Positions 46,015 through 58,375 are shown, counted from the first letter of the stretch. The stretch: 64,000 nucleotides of DNA from Salvelinus alpinus (GCF_045679555.1 NC_092092.1:12586690-12650689), one strand, 5' to 3'. Notes: generated by a model not told the origin, from the sequence alone. Translations and numbers: made by a program.

Positions 46015-46540
46015 CGTTTCAGGTAAGATGCAAATTCAGACTGTGTTGAAGTAACAACGTTTATTACAGCAACAGGGGCAGGCAAACGACAGGTCGGCAG
46101 GCAAGGGTCGATAATCCAGAGAAGTGGGGCAAAGGTATAGGACGGCAGGCCGGCCTCGGGGTTAGGGGGAGACAGAGAGGTCAGGCAGGCCGGCCTCGGG
46201 GTTAGGGGGAGACAGAGAGGTCAGGCAGGCCGGCCTCGGGGTTAGGGGGAGACAGAGAGGTCAGGCAGGCGGGCTCAGACTCAGGACAGGCAAGGGTCAA
46301 AACCAGGAGGACTAGAAATAGGGAGACTGGGGAAAGCAGGAGCTGAGACAAAACGCTGGTTGACTTGAACAAACACGACGAAGTGGCAAAAGACAAACAG
46401 GGAACACAGGTATAAATACACAGAGGATAATGGGGAAGATGGGCGACACCTGGAGGGGGTGCAGACAAGCACAAGGACAGGTGAAACAGATGAGGATGTG
46501 GCAGTTCTGTTTGGAAAGAGACGACACATCTCATTTCCAC
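46015..46540 (-). mobile_element. LTR-like fragment with a 40-bp tandem repeat
   Basis: GAAGTAACAACGTTTATTAC and AAAACGCTGG..AACAAACACGAC resemble the Pol II/polyA region of fish LTRs in reverse orientation. A 40-bp unit (CGGCCTCGGGGTTAGGGGGA...) occurs three times at 46151-46270. No clear TG..CA ends, so the call is tentative. Confidence 0.4.
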
Positions 46541-46827
46541 CTGGTCATTCAGGTCAAATAAGAGTCATGAAGACTGACTAGTTTAATACTAACTTGTATA
46601 AAACTTTTGCATGCACTTTGAGTTAATGTTACTACTGTGTAAATCCTGCAATGTGGACAAATACTTTTTTTTCATTTGTATTAAGTTTTGGTATTATTTG
46701 TCTGTAGGCAGTATTCCCTCAGTTATGTAGGAATATGATGGATCTCTAAGGAGTTTAATGTATTCCAGTTATTGTATCTGTGGAGACAGTAGCATCATCA
46801 ATGTTGCTGTTCTAATGTGTTGAGACA

Positions 46828-46930
46828 GGAGAGAGACTGAGATGAGTGTGAAAGAAAGATGGAGGGAGAGATGAGTGTGAAAGAAAGATGGAGGGAGAGA
46901 TGAGTGTGAAAGAAAGATGGAGGGAGAGAT
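46828..46930. repeat. Short tandem repeat, about 29-bp unit, 3-4 copies
   Basis: The unit GAGATGAGTGTGAAAGAAAG followed by ATGGAGGGA is repeated directly. Confidence 0.85.
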
Positions 46931-48392
46931 GAGAGAAGTCTTGGAACATGGTATGTAGGGATTTGATTAGTGTTGTTCCTGGTCAGGTCCAATCTTAAGG
47001 AAAACCTCTGGGCCCAAGGTGTGGTTGGGTCACGTGTTAAATAAGGAAAACCTCTGGGCCCTAGATGTGGTTGGGTCCCGTGTTAAGGTAACCTCTGGGC
47101 CCTAGATATGAGTGAGAGGTCAAAGGTCTAGGAGTAGCTGAAGGTATAGTGTTATTACTACTGGTGAACTCACTGTTTATTTATTAGGAGTGAGTTTCTT
47201 CAGACAAAGTCTTTATTTACAACACTGTCATTTTCTCTCTATTTAAACAACTTTTTTAATTTGAAGACTTTTCTTTGTGTTTTTTACTTTATCAGAGTAC
47301 AACCACTGTGTCTAAATGATCACATGATTTTATTCTGTTATTTGCACCGACTTGTTTTATGAAATATTTTATGGAATATCTATTTTTTATGTTATTTGTT
47401 TTGATACTGTTACAAACAAATTTTTTGGTATGCAATCTGTGCTACAATATTTATTTAATTTATTCTAAAGTTGTGTTAAATGTACAGGCCTATCTGCATT
47501 GGTACTCTGTTTCTACATATTTTAACATTCAAAGATATTGACCTCTGAATCCTGACTAGATTTAACCATATCTTCTAACATTAACTATTGACTTTTGTGT
47601 AAATGTGAATAACTTGAATCCTTGTCAGAATGTCCTTTTCCAGAGTCAACGTTTACCTGTATATGTCCCTGACAGTGTCTGCAGCATTACAACATGAAAC
47701 GATGACATGATACTGGTCTGACTATTGAGCTACAGAGCTCTGTGTTAAACTGTTATCAGTGAATGTTCTACATGCTACTGGGTCTGGGAGGACATCATGT
47801 ACAACACAACGTCTGTCATTATTGGTGCTGATGTGAAGCTATGCAACAAACTGACATTAAAAGATCATCAAAGAAACATCTTTATTTCCTGTCGTTGTTA
47901 TTGGTTGTGTGAATTATTGATCATCAACAAAGGTCATGTATTAAACTGAGATAATGTCATGCTGAAGGTTGGCCATGATTGAAGATTTTACAACATGGAC
48001 TGGTAATATTTAATGTACATGTTTCAGTATTTCATTTATATTTAGCTATTTAGTGAATTTAGTTTTGTCTGCTAAACTGCATGCTGGAACTAGTGACTGG
48101 TCTGTAGTGACTGAGTGCAGTTGAGTTGTTAACCAGCAGATGGAGGACTTGAGATACAAAAGCTCAGCCTTTTGTAAAGATGACCTGAAACCAGTTGTCT
48201 GAGTTGTTACATGTTTGGTATGGTAAGTATACGTTGTGGACATCTGTGTTGTATTGTGTATTGTGAGTATAGCAGGTTCCTGCTCTCTCTCTCTCAGGTC
48301 CTGTAAATGAACAGCAGGACAGCAGTGACCGTGCTGGACATACCAATGTTCACTACTGTATATATTAACCACCTCAAACTCAGGTGTTGCCC
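46931..48392. other. No gene seen between TRIM and slit
   Basis: AT-rich sequence with a local duplication of AAGGAAAACCTCTGGGCCC (about 46996 and 47043). It may hold the distal TRIM 3' UTR, but no clear end is visible. Confidence 0.4.
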
Positions 48393-48714
48393 CCCCTCTT
48401 CTAAGCTGCTGCTACTCTCTGTTATTATCTATGCATAGTCACTTTAATAACTCTACCTAAATGTACATATTACCTCAATTACCTCGACACTGGTGCCCCT
48501 CGCACATTCACACATTGACTCTGTACCGGTACCCCCTGTATAAACACCCGCTACAGTTATTTACTGCTGCTCTTTAATTATTTGTTATTCTTATCTCTTT
48601 TTTAGGTATTTTTGAAAACTGCACTGCTGGTTAAATGCTTGTCAGTAAGCATTTCACTGTAAGGTCTACTACACCTGTTGTATTCGGCGCATGTGACAAA
48701 TAAGATTTGATTTG
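48393..48714 (+). mobile_element. LINE 3' UTR fragment (RSg-1-like tail)
   Basis: ACCTCAATTACCTCGACACT, GCACTGCTGGTTAAATGCTT, GTAAGCATTTCACTGTAAGG, TTGTATTCGGCGCATGTGAC and a TTTGATTTGA end. 5'-truncated; non-coding. Confidence 0.82.
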
Positions 48715-49645
48715 AAAAACTCAGGGGTTTATTTAGAATGGGTTCTCCAGACACAGTTTGTTAACTGTAGACATGCTAGGTTAGACCCATTCAACCATGC
48801 ATTATCCATACACAACCCCCCAAGTATACATAATGTTATTTTAGAATGATTCAAAATAAAACTTCACACCACTCTTCTATGTTCTCTCTCTGGTGAGCTC
48901 TAGTTACTACTAAATTACTACACAATTAGTCAGACAAATGTTCCTGAGACTTGCAGGTGACTTCCTTTGTTTCCTATATGAGTTGTGGTACTGTCTGCTG
49001 TTTGACAACTCTCCTCTTAAGTGCAAATTGGTGTTGTTTCTTCTGACGTCTGAGACAGAGATGTGTGTTGCGTATCTGTGTGCATTCCATTCACAGCTCT
49101 GTGAGAGAGTGGAGGGAGCAGAGAGAGGGACAGAGAGAGACAGGGTAGAGGGTGGTGTTCACCCTCTACCTTGTAATCAGGACCCCACTGACACTTTAGC
49201 TGGGCCAGATGGAGTCTCTCTCTCTCTACGATGTGTGGTGTCTGACTGGCTAGGACTGGGAAGAACAGATCACACACTCCCTCTCTTCTTTTGCACAGTA
49301 CCCCTCTTTCAACTCCCTCCGTCTCTCTCTCTCTCTCCTTTTCTCCCCCCTCTCTCTGTCAGACAGAGATTAGGGTTCCAGGGACCTTCAGGTTCTGTTG
49401 TAGTGTTGGTGTTGGGATGGTTTCACCACAGAGCAGGAAGAGATGAAGTGGAGAGTTAGACAGAGTGAGCTGTGCAGAGCCAGGATAAATTGAGCCAAGC
49501 CGGTGGTGTATTTAAACCAGAAGTGTTATTTTCATTGTGTGGAGAGAAGTTGGAGACTAACCTCCTCCTTGCCACCACTAAGGGCTTCAACAATCCACTA
49601 ATGTCCAAGTTGTTAGGTGATGTCATAAATATAAATTCTGTATGT

Positions 49646-49766
<121 letters not shown>

Positions 49767-50078
49767 CCTTTGTGATGCTGGGGACAGAAGTTGAGGTTAA
49801 TACTCTCTGCTCTATAGGGGCTGCATGGAGGCAAGCCTGGGAGAGAGAGAATAGACAGGAGGGAAAGAATGAAACGGAATAAAGGACGGAGAGAGAATTC
49901 TGAGAATAAAAGAGAAAATGAGGGACTAGAAGACAGAATGAGAGAGAATGAGAGAGTTCAGGCAGGGTTCTGAAGGGAGGTGTTGTGTGAGGAGGGAGGG
50001 AGGGAGGAGAGAAGGGGGAGGGGTGAAGTCAGGGGTCTGCTATTAGTAGATCCTAGTGATGGATGACTGCTGTGTGTG

Positions 50079-50253
<175 letters not shown>

Positions 50254-50612
50254 ATTTTTCATTCTGCTCTTTCCCCATTCCCCCATCATCAGACAAGCAG
50301 AGTAGAGCGGGACGGAGAGAGACGTGAGCCAACGAGTGCAGAACAGAACAACTCCACTAAGACAAGAGAGAGGTGGATAGTTCCCTTTACCAGGAAAGAA
50401 GGAGAGAAGATCAAGTCTTTCAGAAACATCAACAGGAGAAGAAATATGAGACTGCAGCACATTTAAAACCTCTAATCTGCTTTACTCACCGACTTATTTC
50501 TAGCCCCATTTTATGTTGGAACAGTTACATTTCTTTCTCATTCTACAAGAGCCTACACACTGATTGTAGAGAAGGACGTTTTGAGGAGCAGGAGGCTGCA
50601 GTGGTGGAGATC

Positions 50613-50815
50613 ATGCCCGGGAGAGGAGCTTGTTCTTGGGCAGGCGTGGGGAGGTTACCTGGGTACTGGGTGTGTGTGCTGGTTCTCTGTGCCCTGGTGA
50701 CAGGCTATGCCAGCGCATGCCCTGCCCTGTGTACCTGCAGTGGCACCACAGTTGACTGCCATGGGCTGGGAATCAAAACTATGCCCCGGAATATACCCCG
50801 CAACACAGAGAGAAT
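50613..50815 (+). CDS. slit1: Slit guidance ligand, first coding exon only (slit1-like)
   Basis: Slits are large secreted proteins that bind Robo receptors and repel axons and migrating cells. This exon encodes 67 codons plus 2 nt: a signal peptide (hydrophobic [12 protein letters not shown], cleavage expected near YASA|CP) and the start of the first LRRNT cap, [16 protein letters not shown] followed by [10 protein letters not shown]. The cysteines C-x3-C-x-C-x7-C are all present. CPALCTC and GTTVDCHG match slit1; [10 protein letters not shown] also fits slit2, so the paralogue is not certain. The ATG has A at -3. The donor is AT|GTGAGT in phase 2, as in slit genes. No second exon is visible; slit first introns are very long, so the rest probably lies beyond the window. 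Confidence 0.88.
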
Positions 50816-50840
50816 GTGAGTATCTACTTCTGTGATATAC

Positions 50841-50842
<2 letters not shown>

Positions 50843-50917
<75 letters not shown>
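50843..50917. repeat. (GT)n microsatellite after the slit exon-1 donor
   Basis: About 75 bp of pure GT beginning 27 bp past the donor. Confidence 0.97.
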
Positions 50918-50918
<1 letters not shown>

Positions 50919-51280
50919 TGTCCTCTACATCCCTCTCTTCTCTCCTGCTCCCTCTCTCCTGGCCTGTGACTCTCTCGGCTGTCACTTCCATGTGCTGTGG
51001 AATCTGGTCATGCTGACACTCTCAACTAGACCTCTAGCTACCTGCCTGTTATACTGTACCTGGTAAGACCTGGTGGAATTTACAGGGACATTTAACCCAC
51101 AGAGTTAACAGCATGATCAACCATTAAACTGTATGTCTTTGTGTTTTGAGGCAGACAGACAGACTGACAGGCAGATGGACAGACGTGACACAGTACTGGT
51201 TTTAAGGTTGAAGGTTGGGGGTCTGTTCTGTTAGTGGTTCATTTGTTTCTAATAAGGATCAGTGTTCATTGAGCAATAAT

Positions 51281-52281
51281 ACTTCAGCCACAAGAGCATT
51301 AGTGAGGTCGGGCACTGATGTTGGGCGATTAGGCCTGGCTCACAGTCAGCTTTCCAATTCATCCCAAAGGTGTTCGATGGGGTTGAGGCAAGTCAAGTTC
51401 TTCCACACCGATTTCGACAAACCATTTATGTATGGACCTCACTTTGTGAACAGGGGGCATCGTCATGCTGTAACAGGAAAGGGCCTTCCCCAAACTGTTG
51501 CCACAACATTTGAAGCACAGAATAGACTGGAATGTCATTGTATGCTGTAGCGCTAAGATTTCCCTTCACTGGAGCTAAGGGGCCCGAACCATGAAAAACA
51601 GCCCCAGACCATTATTCCCCCTCCACCAAACTTTACAGTTGGCATTATACTATGGGGCAGGTACCGTTCTCCTGGCATCTGCCAAACCCAGATTTGTCCG
51701 TTGGACTGCCTGATGGTGAAGCGGAATTCATCACACCAGAGAACGCATTTCCACTGCTCCAAAGTCCAATGGTAGCAAGGCGACGCTTGACATTGTGCAT
51801 GGTGATCTTAGGCTTGTGTGCGGCTGCTCGGCCATGGAAACCCATTTCAAGAATCTCTCGATGAACAGTTCTTGTGATGACTTTGCTTCCAGAGGCAGTT
51901 TAGTAGTGAGTGATGCAACCGAGGACAGACCATTTTTACGAGCTACGTGCTTCAGCAGTCCCATTCGGTGAGCGTGTGTGGCCTACCACTTCACATCCAT
52001 TGTTGCTCCTAAATGTTCTACTTCACAATAACTGCACTTACAGCTGACCGGTAAAGCTCTAGCAGGGCAGAAATATGATGAACTGACTCGTTGGAAAGGT
52101 GGCATCCTATGACGGTGCCATGTTGAAAGTCAATGAGCTCTTCAGTAAGGCCCTTCTACTGCCAATGTTCGTCTATGAAGATTGCATGGCTGTGTGCTCG
52201 ATTTTTATACACCTGTCAGCAACGGGTGTGGCTGAAATAGCTGAATCCACTGTCCACATACTTTTGTATATATAGTGTAAC
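51281..52281 (-). mobile_element. Tc1-like transposon remnant
   Basis: The minus strand encodes broken transposase: [17 protein letters not shown], then [13 protein letters not shown] (catalytic region) and [18 protein letters not shown] (51762-51553). The right end reads CCACATACTTTTGTATATAT near 52252-52275, like a known salmonid Tc1 terminus. The left terminus is not recognisable. Stops and frame changes make it inactive. Confidence 0.82.
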
Positions 52282-53590
52282 TGCGAGAAACCGGTAAATT
52301 ATAATACATTATTTATACATGTATGAACAGCATGGCGTGAAATTGAACTGTTCAATTATATGTGATGTCTAAATCTGGCTTCTCTACGTCCTCTGCATGA
52401 TGAACCAACCCTCAGGGTGGGGACAGACAGCCCATCTCAGTATGGAGCGCAGTTCACAATGCATGTAGACTTATCATCTCACCATGCTAACTTTTTTTCC
52501 CTTCTGACAGGTAGGCCTACATTTGCTGCAGCATAGCCTATGATACAGTAATATATAAACCGAATGTGCATCTAATTTACCATCTCCATCTGGCTTTCGG
52601 GGGTCACCTTGTTTTTTGTAAAGATGTATTTTTTAATTGCAGCTGCAGAGTTTTAAAACAGACTATCACTCTAATATTGTTGCTTTAAATCAGTGCACGT
52701 GCAAACACAGTCTTTCTCTCTCTCCAACTCTATTCAAACTGCATTCAAAATAGATAACCCTGTTCTAGATTGATATATAGCCCTATATATAGATGTCCTA
52801 GCCTACCTCTTTCAGGTAATACATTCAATGCGGTATTAACCTTATATTTAGCTAATTATTGATGGGTTATGCATAATAAGCTTCTAATTTATAGCCCCTG
52901 TCTCTTGTGCAATACACAAGCATCTGTGCTCTGCTGGCCTCTCCTTAAAAACACTCCTTGGCTCTTGGAGTCCCAAGCAGGATAAGCTAAAATAACCTGC
53001 TGGACATTATTTCTTTTAGCAATAGACTATGAGAAGAAGGCGCGATGGCAGTAGCCTACAGCAGTTATTCATTCAGACCATAACCATCAATCTTCTTGAA
53101 GAGAAGTGAAAGCGTTCTGCATCTAATTCTAGTCCTATATTATTCAAGGACGTCAATAGAATGACGAAGATAAGGACAACAAAACTTCTTTCATTTTACT
53201 GTTGGAAGCGAGGGAAGACTGAAGCAACAATAGACAGAGAAAGAGGAGACAGGCTAACAGCATTAGGGGAAATATCATGAAAGGTATATTTGCGTCAGCC
53301 TACTAATTATACAAAGAGCCTGTACTGGTAACTTCGTAGGGAGCATGTGCTGCACCAGAATCACATGTTCTCTTCTGGTTTGAATGACGTGTGTAATTCC
53401 AGTCCACATAATACAGTATAATACAGTATACAGTAATACGTCAGCCTACTGGCTAGTTTCATTTGTTTACTGAGGAGAGCATATAGCTAGCTACATCTAT
53501 GGGCTTTTGTGTTTTTCTGTCGTGCATAATGTGCAGTAGCCTATATAATGTATGTAGCCTATTGGATAACGACACAATCATCTGGGCTTT
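52282..53590. other. No gene seen; slit intron or intergenic
   Basis: AT-rich sequence with repeated TAGCCTA/TAGGCCTA words. ORFs are short. No element identified. Confidence 0.4.
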
Positions 53591-53599
53591 TTTGGGCTC

Positions 53600-54150
53600 G
53601 GGCTCATTAAATGTATTTAATATATGACTCATTAAATGTATTTAATATATGGCTCATTAAATGTATTTAATATATGACTCATTAAATGTATTTAATATAT
53701 GACTCATGAAATGTATTTAATATATGGCTCATTAAATGTATTTAATATATGACTCATTAAATGTATTTAATATATGACTCATTAAATGTATTTAATATAT
53801 GACTCATTAAATGTATTTAATATATGGCTCATTAAATGTATTTAATATATGACTCATTAAATGTATTTAATATATGGCTCATTAAATGTATTTAATATAT
53901 TTCTCATTAAATGTATTTAATATATGGCTCATTAAATGTATTTAATATATGACTCATTAAATGTATTTAATATATGGCTCATTAAATGTATTTAATATAT
54001 GACTCATTAAATGTATTTAATATATGACTCATTAAATGTATTTAATATATGACTCATTAAATGTATTACATATATGACTCATTAAATGTATTTAATATAT
54101 GACTCATTAAATGTATTTAATATATGAGTCATTAAATGTATTTAATGACT
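53600..54150. repeat. 25-bp AT-rich minisatellite, about 22 units, carrying AP-1 motifs
   Basis: The unit is GACTCATTAAATGTATTTAA followed by TATAT. Most units join as ATATGACTCATT, giving the AP-1 consensus TGACTCA; others have GGCTCAT, one TTCTCAT and one GAGTCAT. I count about 15 TGACTCA/TGAGTCA sites. Confidence 0.96.
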
Positions 54151-54231
54151 CATCAGGCTCAGGTAGCATCAGGTTGAATGTTCATGCTGATCAAAGCTCT
54201 AATCAAATCCAGACATATTTATATGATTTAT

Positions 54232-54692
54232 TGTCACGTTCCTGACCTGTTTTCCATTGTTTTTGTATTGATTTAGTATGGTCAGGGCGTGAGTTGGGTG
54301 GGTTGTCGATGTGTGATTTTTATGTTGGGATTTTTGTGTGTTCGGCCTGGTATGATTCTCAATCAGAGGCAGCTGTCAATCGTTGTCCCTGATTGAGAAT
54401 CATACTTAGGCAGCCGGGGTTTCACGTGTGTTTTGTGGGTGTTTGTTTTCCGTGTCATTGTTTGTACCACATGGGACTGTTTCGTTTGTTTAGTCTGATT
54501 CTGTTCGTGTTTTCTTCGTTATATGTAAGTTCACATGTTCAGGTCTGTTGACGTCGTTTGTTGTTTTCTATAGTTTTTTCAGTGTTCTTCGTTTCGTCTT
54601 CTTTAAAAATAAATCAAACATGTATTCTCCACAAGCTGCGTTTTGGTCCGATCCATGCTCCTCCTCAGACGATGAGGAGAACAATCGTTACA
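54232..54692 (+). mobile_element. LTR family A, forward copy (5' LTR of ORF copy 1)
   Basis: Begins TGTCACGTTCCTGACC and ends CAATCGTTACA, i.e. TG..CA. It carries a perfect 17-bp hairpin (54350-54366 with 54389-54405) and an AATAAA-like ATAAATCAAACATG near the ORF start. The ORF of the element begins inside it, at 54620. No matching LTR is found to the right, so the copy is truncated. Confidence 0.85.
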
Positions 54693-56462
54693 GAAACACC
54701 CACCTACAAAGGACCAAGCAGAGTGGGAAAGGGCAGCAGCGGCAGAAGACACAAGGACAACAAAACGTATTCGAGGACTTGGGAAGAGATCCTGGACGGC
54801 AAAGGACCCTGGGCTCAGCCATGGGGAATATCGCCGTCCCAAGGCAGAGTTGGAGGCAGTGAAGGCAGAGAGGCGCTGGTATGAGGAGGCAGCGCGGCGA
54901 CGCGGTTGGAAGCCCGAGATTCAGACCCAAAAATTTCTTGGGGGGGGGGGGGGGGCACACGCGGAGTGTGGCACACGCGGAGTGTGGCAAAGCCGGGTAG
55001 GAGACCAGAGCCAACTCCCCGTGCTTACCGTGGAGTGAGAGGGCGTCGTACTGGTCAGACACCGTGTTATGCGGTGGAGCGCACGGTGTCCCCAGTACGC
55101 GTGCTTAGTCCAGTGCGGGCTATTCCACCTCGCCGCACTGGTCGGGCTAGGTTGGGCATCGAGCCGGGTGCCATGAAGCCGGCCCAACGCATCTGGTCTC
55201 CAGTGCGTTTCCTCGGGCCGGCGTACATGGCACCAGCCTTACAAATGGTGTCCCCGGTTCGCCAGCATAGCCCAGTGTGGGCTATTCCACCTCGCCGCAC
55301 TGGCAGGGCTACGGGGACCATTCAACCAGGTAAGTTTGGGCAGGCTCGGTGCTCAAGAGCTCGTGTTCTCCTTCACGGTCCGGTATATCCGGTGCCACCT
55401 CCACGTACCAGTCCTCCGGTGGCAGCCCCCCGCACCAGGCTGTCTCTCTGTCTTCTCTCTCCAGTTGCTCCCACCTGTCCAGCGCTGTCAGAGCCTTCCT
55501 CCTCTCCAGCGCAGCCAGAGTCTGAGCTGCCCGCCTGCCCAGCGCTGTCTGAGCTGCCTGTCTGTCCCGAGCCGTCAGAGCTGCCCGTCTGTCCCGAGCC
55601 GTCAGAGCTGCCCGTCTGTCCCGAGCCGTCAGAGCTGCCGGTCTGTCCCGAGCCGTCAGAGCTGCCCGTCTGTCCCGAGCCGTCAGAGCTACCCGTCTGT
55701 CCCGAGCCGTCAGAGCTGCCCGTCTGTCCCGAGCCGCTAGAGCCGTCCGCCAGACAGGAGCAGCCAGAGCCGTCTGCCAGACAGGAGCAGCCAGAGCCAT
55801 CCGCCAGACAGGAGCAGCCAGAGCCGTCCGCCAGACAGGAGCAGCCAGAGCCATCCGCCAGACAGGAGCAGCCAGAGCCGTCCGCCAGACAGGAGCAGCC
55901 AGAGCCGTCCGCCAGACAGGAGCAGCGAGAGCCGTCCGCCAAACAGGAGCAGCCAGAGCCGTCCGCCAGACAGGAGCAGTCAGAGCCGTCCGCCAGACAG
56001 GAGCAGCCAGAGCCGTCCGCTAGACAGGAGCAGCCAGAGCCGTCCGCCAGACAGGAGCAGCGAGAGCCGTCCGCCAGACAGGAGCAGCGAGAGCCGTCCG
56101 CCAAACAGGAGCAGCCAGAGCCGTCCGCCAGACAGGAGCAGTCAGAGCCGTCCGCCAGACAGGAGCAGCCAGAGCCGTCAGCCAGCCATGACCAGCCAGA
56201 GCCGTCCGCCAGACAGGAGCAACCAGAGCCGTCAGCCAGCCATGACCAGCCAGAGCCGTCAGCCAGCCATGACCAGCCAGAGCCGTCAGCCAGCCATGAC
56301 CAGCCAGAGCCGTCAGCCAGCTATGACCAGCCAGAGCCGTCAGCCAGCCATGACCAGCCAGAGCCAGCCAGCCAGGAGCTGCCAGAGCCAGCCAGCCAGG
56401 AGCTGCCAGAGCCAGCCAGCCAGGTGGGGTCAGATTCCTCAGGTGGGGTCAGATTCCTGTAG
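54620..56462 (+). CDS. Proline/glutamate-rich ORF of LTR-A element, copy 1 (frameshifted)
   Basis: Starts MYSPQAAFWSDPCSSSDDEE inside the LTR. It changes frame once before 54850 and again at a 15-G run near 54939, then stays open to 56462. The open part (from about 54906) reads PCYAVERTVSPVRV, PPRRTGRARLGIEP and similar Arg/Pro segments, then about seven PEPSELPVC units, then many 9-residue QEQPEPSAR units and SHDQPEPSA units to a stop. No RT, protease, integrase or zinc knuckle is seen. It may be a gag-like or accessory product of a non-autonomous LTR element; I do not know a function. Its partner is on the opposite strand at 59559-61947. Confidence 0.6.
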
Positions 56463-56639
56463 GCGTTACCTCTACTGGAGCTGTTCAGGCCTCGAACAAT
56501 TATGAGCATATCATCTCTCATGTTACTGCATTGTGTGTGTGACCGGGGAACATCTGCAGACCTGTAGTAATTGACAACAGAAGGAGAGAAGAAATGAGAG
56601 GTTCTGCTTGTTTAAATGACTAGCTTCCTTCCCCTGCGG

Positions 56640-57272
56640 AGTCCCCAATCTCTCTCTCTCGCTCTCTCTCCTCTATCTCCACTCTCCCATCTCTTCTCAC
56701 TCTCTCTCCTCTATCTTCTCCCTCTCTTCTCTCTCTCTCTCCTCTTCTCTCTCCTCTATCTTCTACCTCTCTCTCTCCTCTCCTTTCTCTCCTCACTTCT
56801 CTCTCCTCTATCTTCTCCCTCTTTTCTCTCACTCTCTCTCTCCTCTTCTCTCTCCTCTATTCTCTCTCTTCTCCCTCTCTTCTCTCTCTCTCCTCTCTCT
56901 CCACTATCTTCTCCCTCTCGTTCCCCTCTCCTCTCTCCTCTCTCGCCTCTATCTTCTCTATCTTCTCCCTCTCTCTCTCCTCTCCTTTCGCTCCTCTCTC
57001 TTCTCTCTCCTCTATCTTCTCCCTCTCTTCTCTCTCTCTCTCTCTCTCTCCTCTTCTCTCTCCACTTCTCTATCCTCTATCTTCTCCCTCTCTTTTCTCT
57101 CTCTCCTCTCTCTCCACTATCTTCTCCCTCTCTCTCTCCTCCCATCTCTCTCCTCTCTCCTCTATCTTCTCCCTCTCTTCTCTCTCTCTCTTTCTCTCCT
57201 ATTCTCTCCTCTATCATCTCCCTCTCTCCTCTCTCCTCTCTCCCCTCTCCTCTCTCTTCTCTCCTCTCCTCC
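56640..57272. repeat. Polypyrimidine (CTCT)-rich low-complexity tract
   Basis: About 630 bp almost purely C and T on the plus strand, in irregular CTCTCTCC/TATCTTCTCCCTC units. The Ser/Leu/Pro ORF (224 codons) is an artefact. Confidence 0.95.
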
Positions 57273-57326
57273 TTGGGGCGTCATCAGTGAAGGCCACCCT
57301 GTAGATGAGACGTTGGGAACCCAAAA

Positions 57327-57327
<1 letters not shown>

Positions 57328-57386
<59 letters not shown>

Positions 57387-57400
57387 GTGTGTGTGTACCT
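57328..57400. repeat. (GT)n microsatellite
   Basis: Nearly pure GT, with one GC interruption near 57382. Confidence 0.95.
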
Positions 57401-57494
57401 GTAATGAGCAGCACATGTGTGTGTATCAGACCCCGGGACAATGAAGTTCACTCTATTATGTATTTCCCATGGCCGGTCGGTCGATGCACCTGTG

Positions 57495-57580
57495 TACACA
57501 CACACACACACACACACGGACACGGACATGCGCACGTGCACGCGCACATGCACACACACACGCACACGCACACACACACC
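57495..57580. repeat. Imperfect (CA)n tract
   Basis: CA repeats interrupted by CGGACACGGACATGCGCACG. Confidence 0.9.
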
Positions 57581-57926
57581 ATCTGTCTGTAATGACCACT
57601 CTCTCTCTCCCGCGTCGCTACACTGTGCTATAGTCCCTTGAGTGGTCATTAGAGGAGAGGGATCGAGGGGACAACACTGAAGTGAGGCGTTTTGGTTTGG
57701 ATTAGCAGTGGGGGAGGGATGGACCATGCCTGGTCAGTTTTAATCCTGAGATAGCAGACAGATATTGACTGTTGAAATGGGTATGTGTGCTTGAGTTTGT
57801 GTGTAAATATGCATGTGTGTGTGTGTATGTGTGTGTATATGCATGTGTGTGTGTGGTCTGCAGGCCTTCTCTATGGGAGGATGCTATCTACTGCTTAGTC
57901 TCTCTCCGGCCGGTCTCTCAGGCTTT

Positions 57927-58138
<212 letters not shown>

Positions 58139-58284
58139 AGCCAAGGAACTCTGTAATTCTGTCAGAGTGGTCATTGGGTTCTTGGTCTTCTCCCTGGTCC
58201 TTCATGCCCGGTTGCTCAGTTTGGTCAGTGGGGTGGTGGTAGGGTAGCTTTCTGGTAGCTTTGGTTTATGATTTGTTGAAAATT

Positions 58285-58375
58285 TTTTTAGTTACTACAT
58301 GATTCCATATGTATGTGTTATTTCATAGTTCTGATGTCTTCACTGTTATTCTACAATGTAGAAAATATATATTTT
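58285..58375. mobile_element. Tc1 terminal fragment
   Basis: TTACTACATGATTCCATATG, TCTTCACTGTTATTCTACAA and TGTAGAAAATA match the subterminal sequence of a Tc1 family like the one at 13165-13240. No transposase is present. Confidence 0.6.

Noticed and set aside
55373-56104. 243-codon minus-strand ORF of Cys/Ser/Gly repeats
   Set aside because: Shadow of the plus-strand proline-rich ORF; it lacks the conserved N-terminal part.
56616-57290. 224-codon Ser/Leu/Pro ORF
   Set aside because: Polypyrimidine low-complexity tract; CTC/TCT/CCT codons only.
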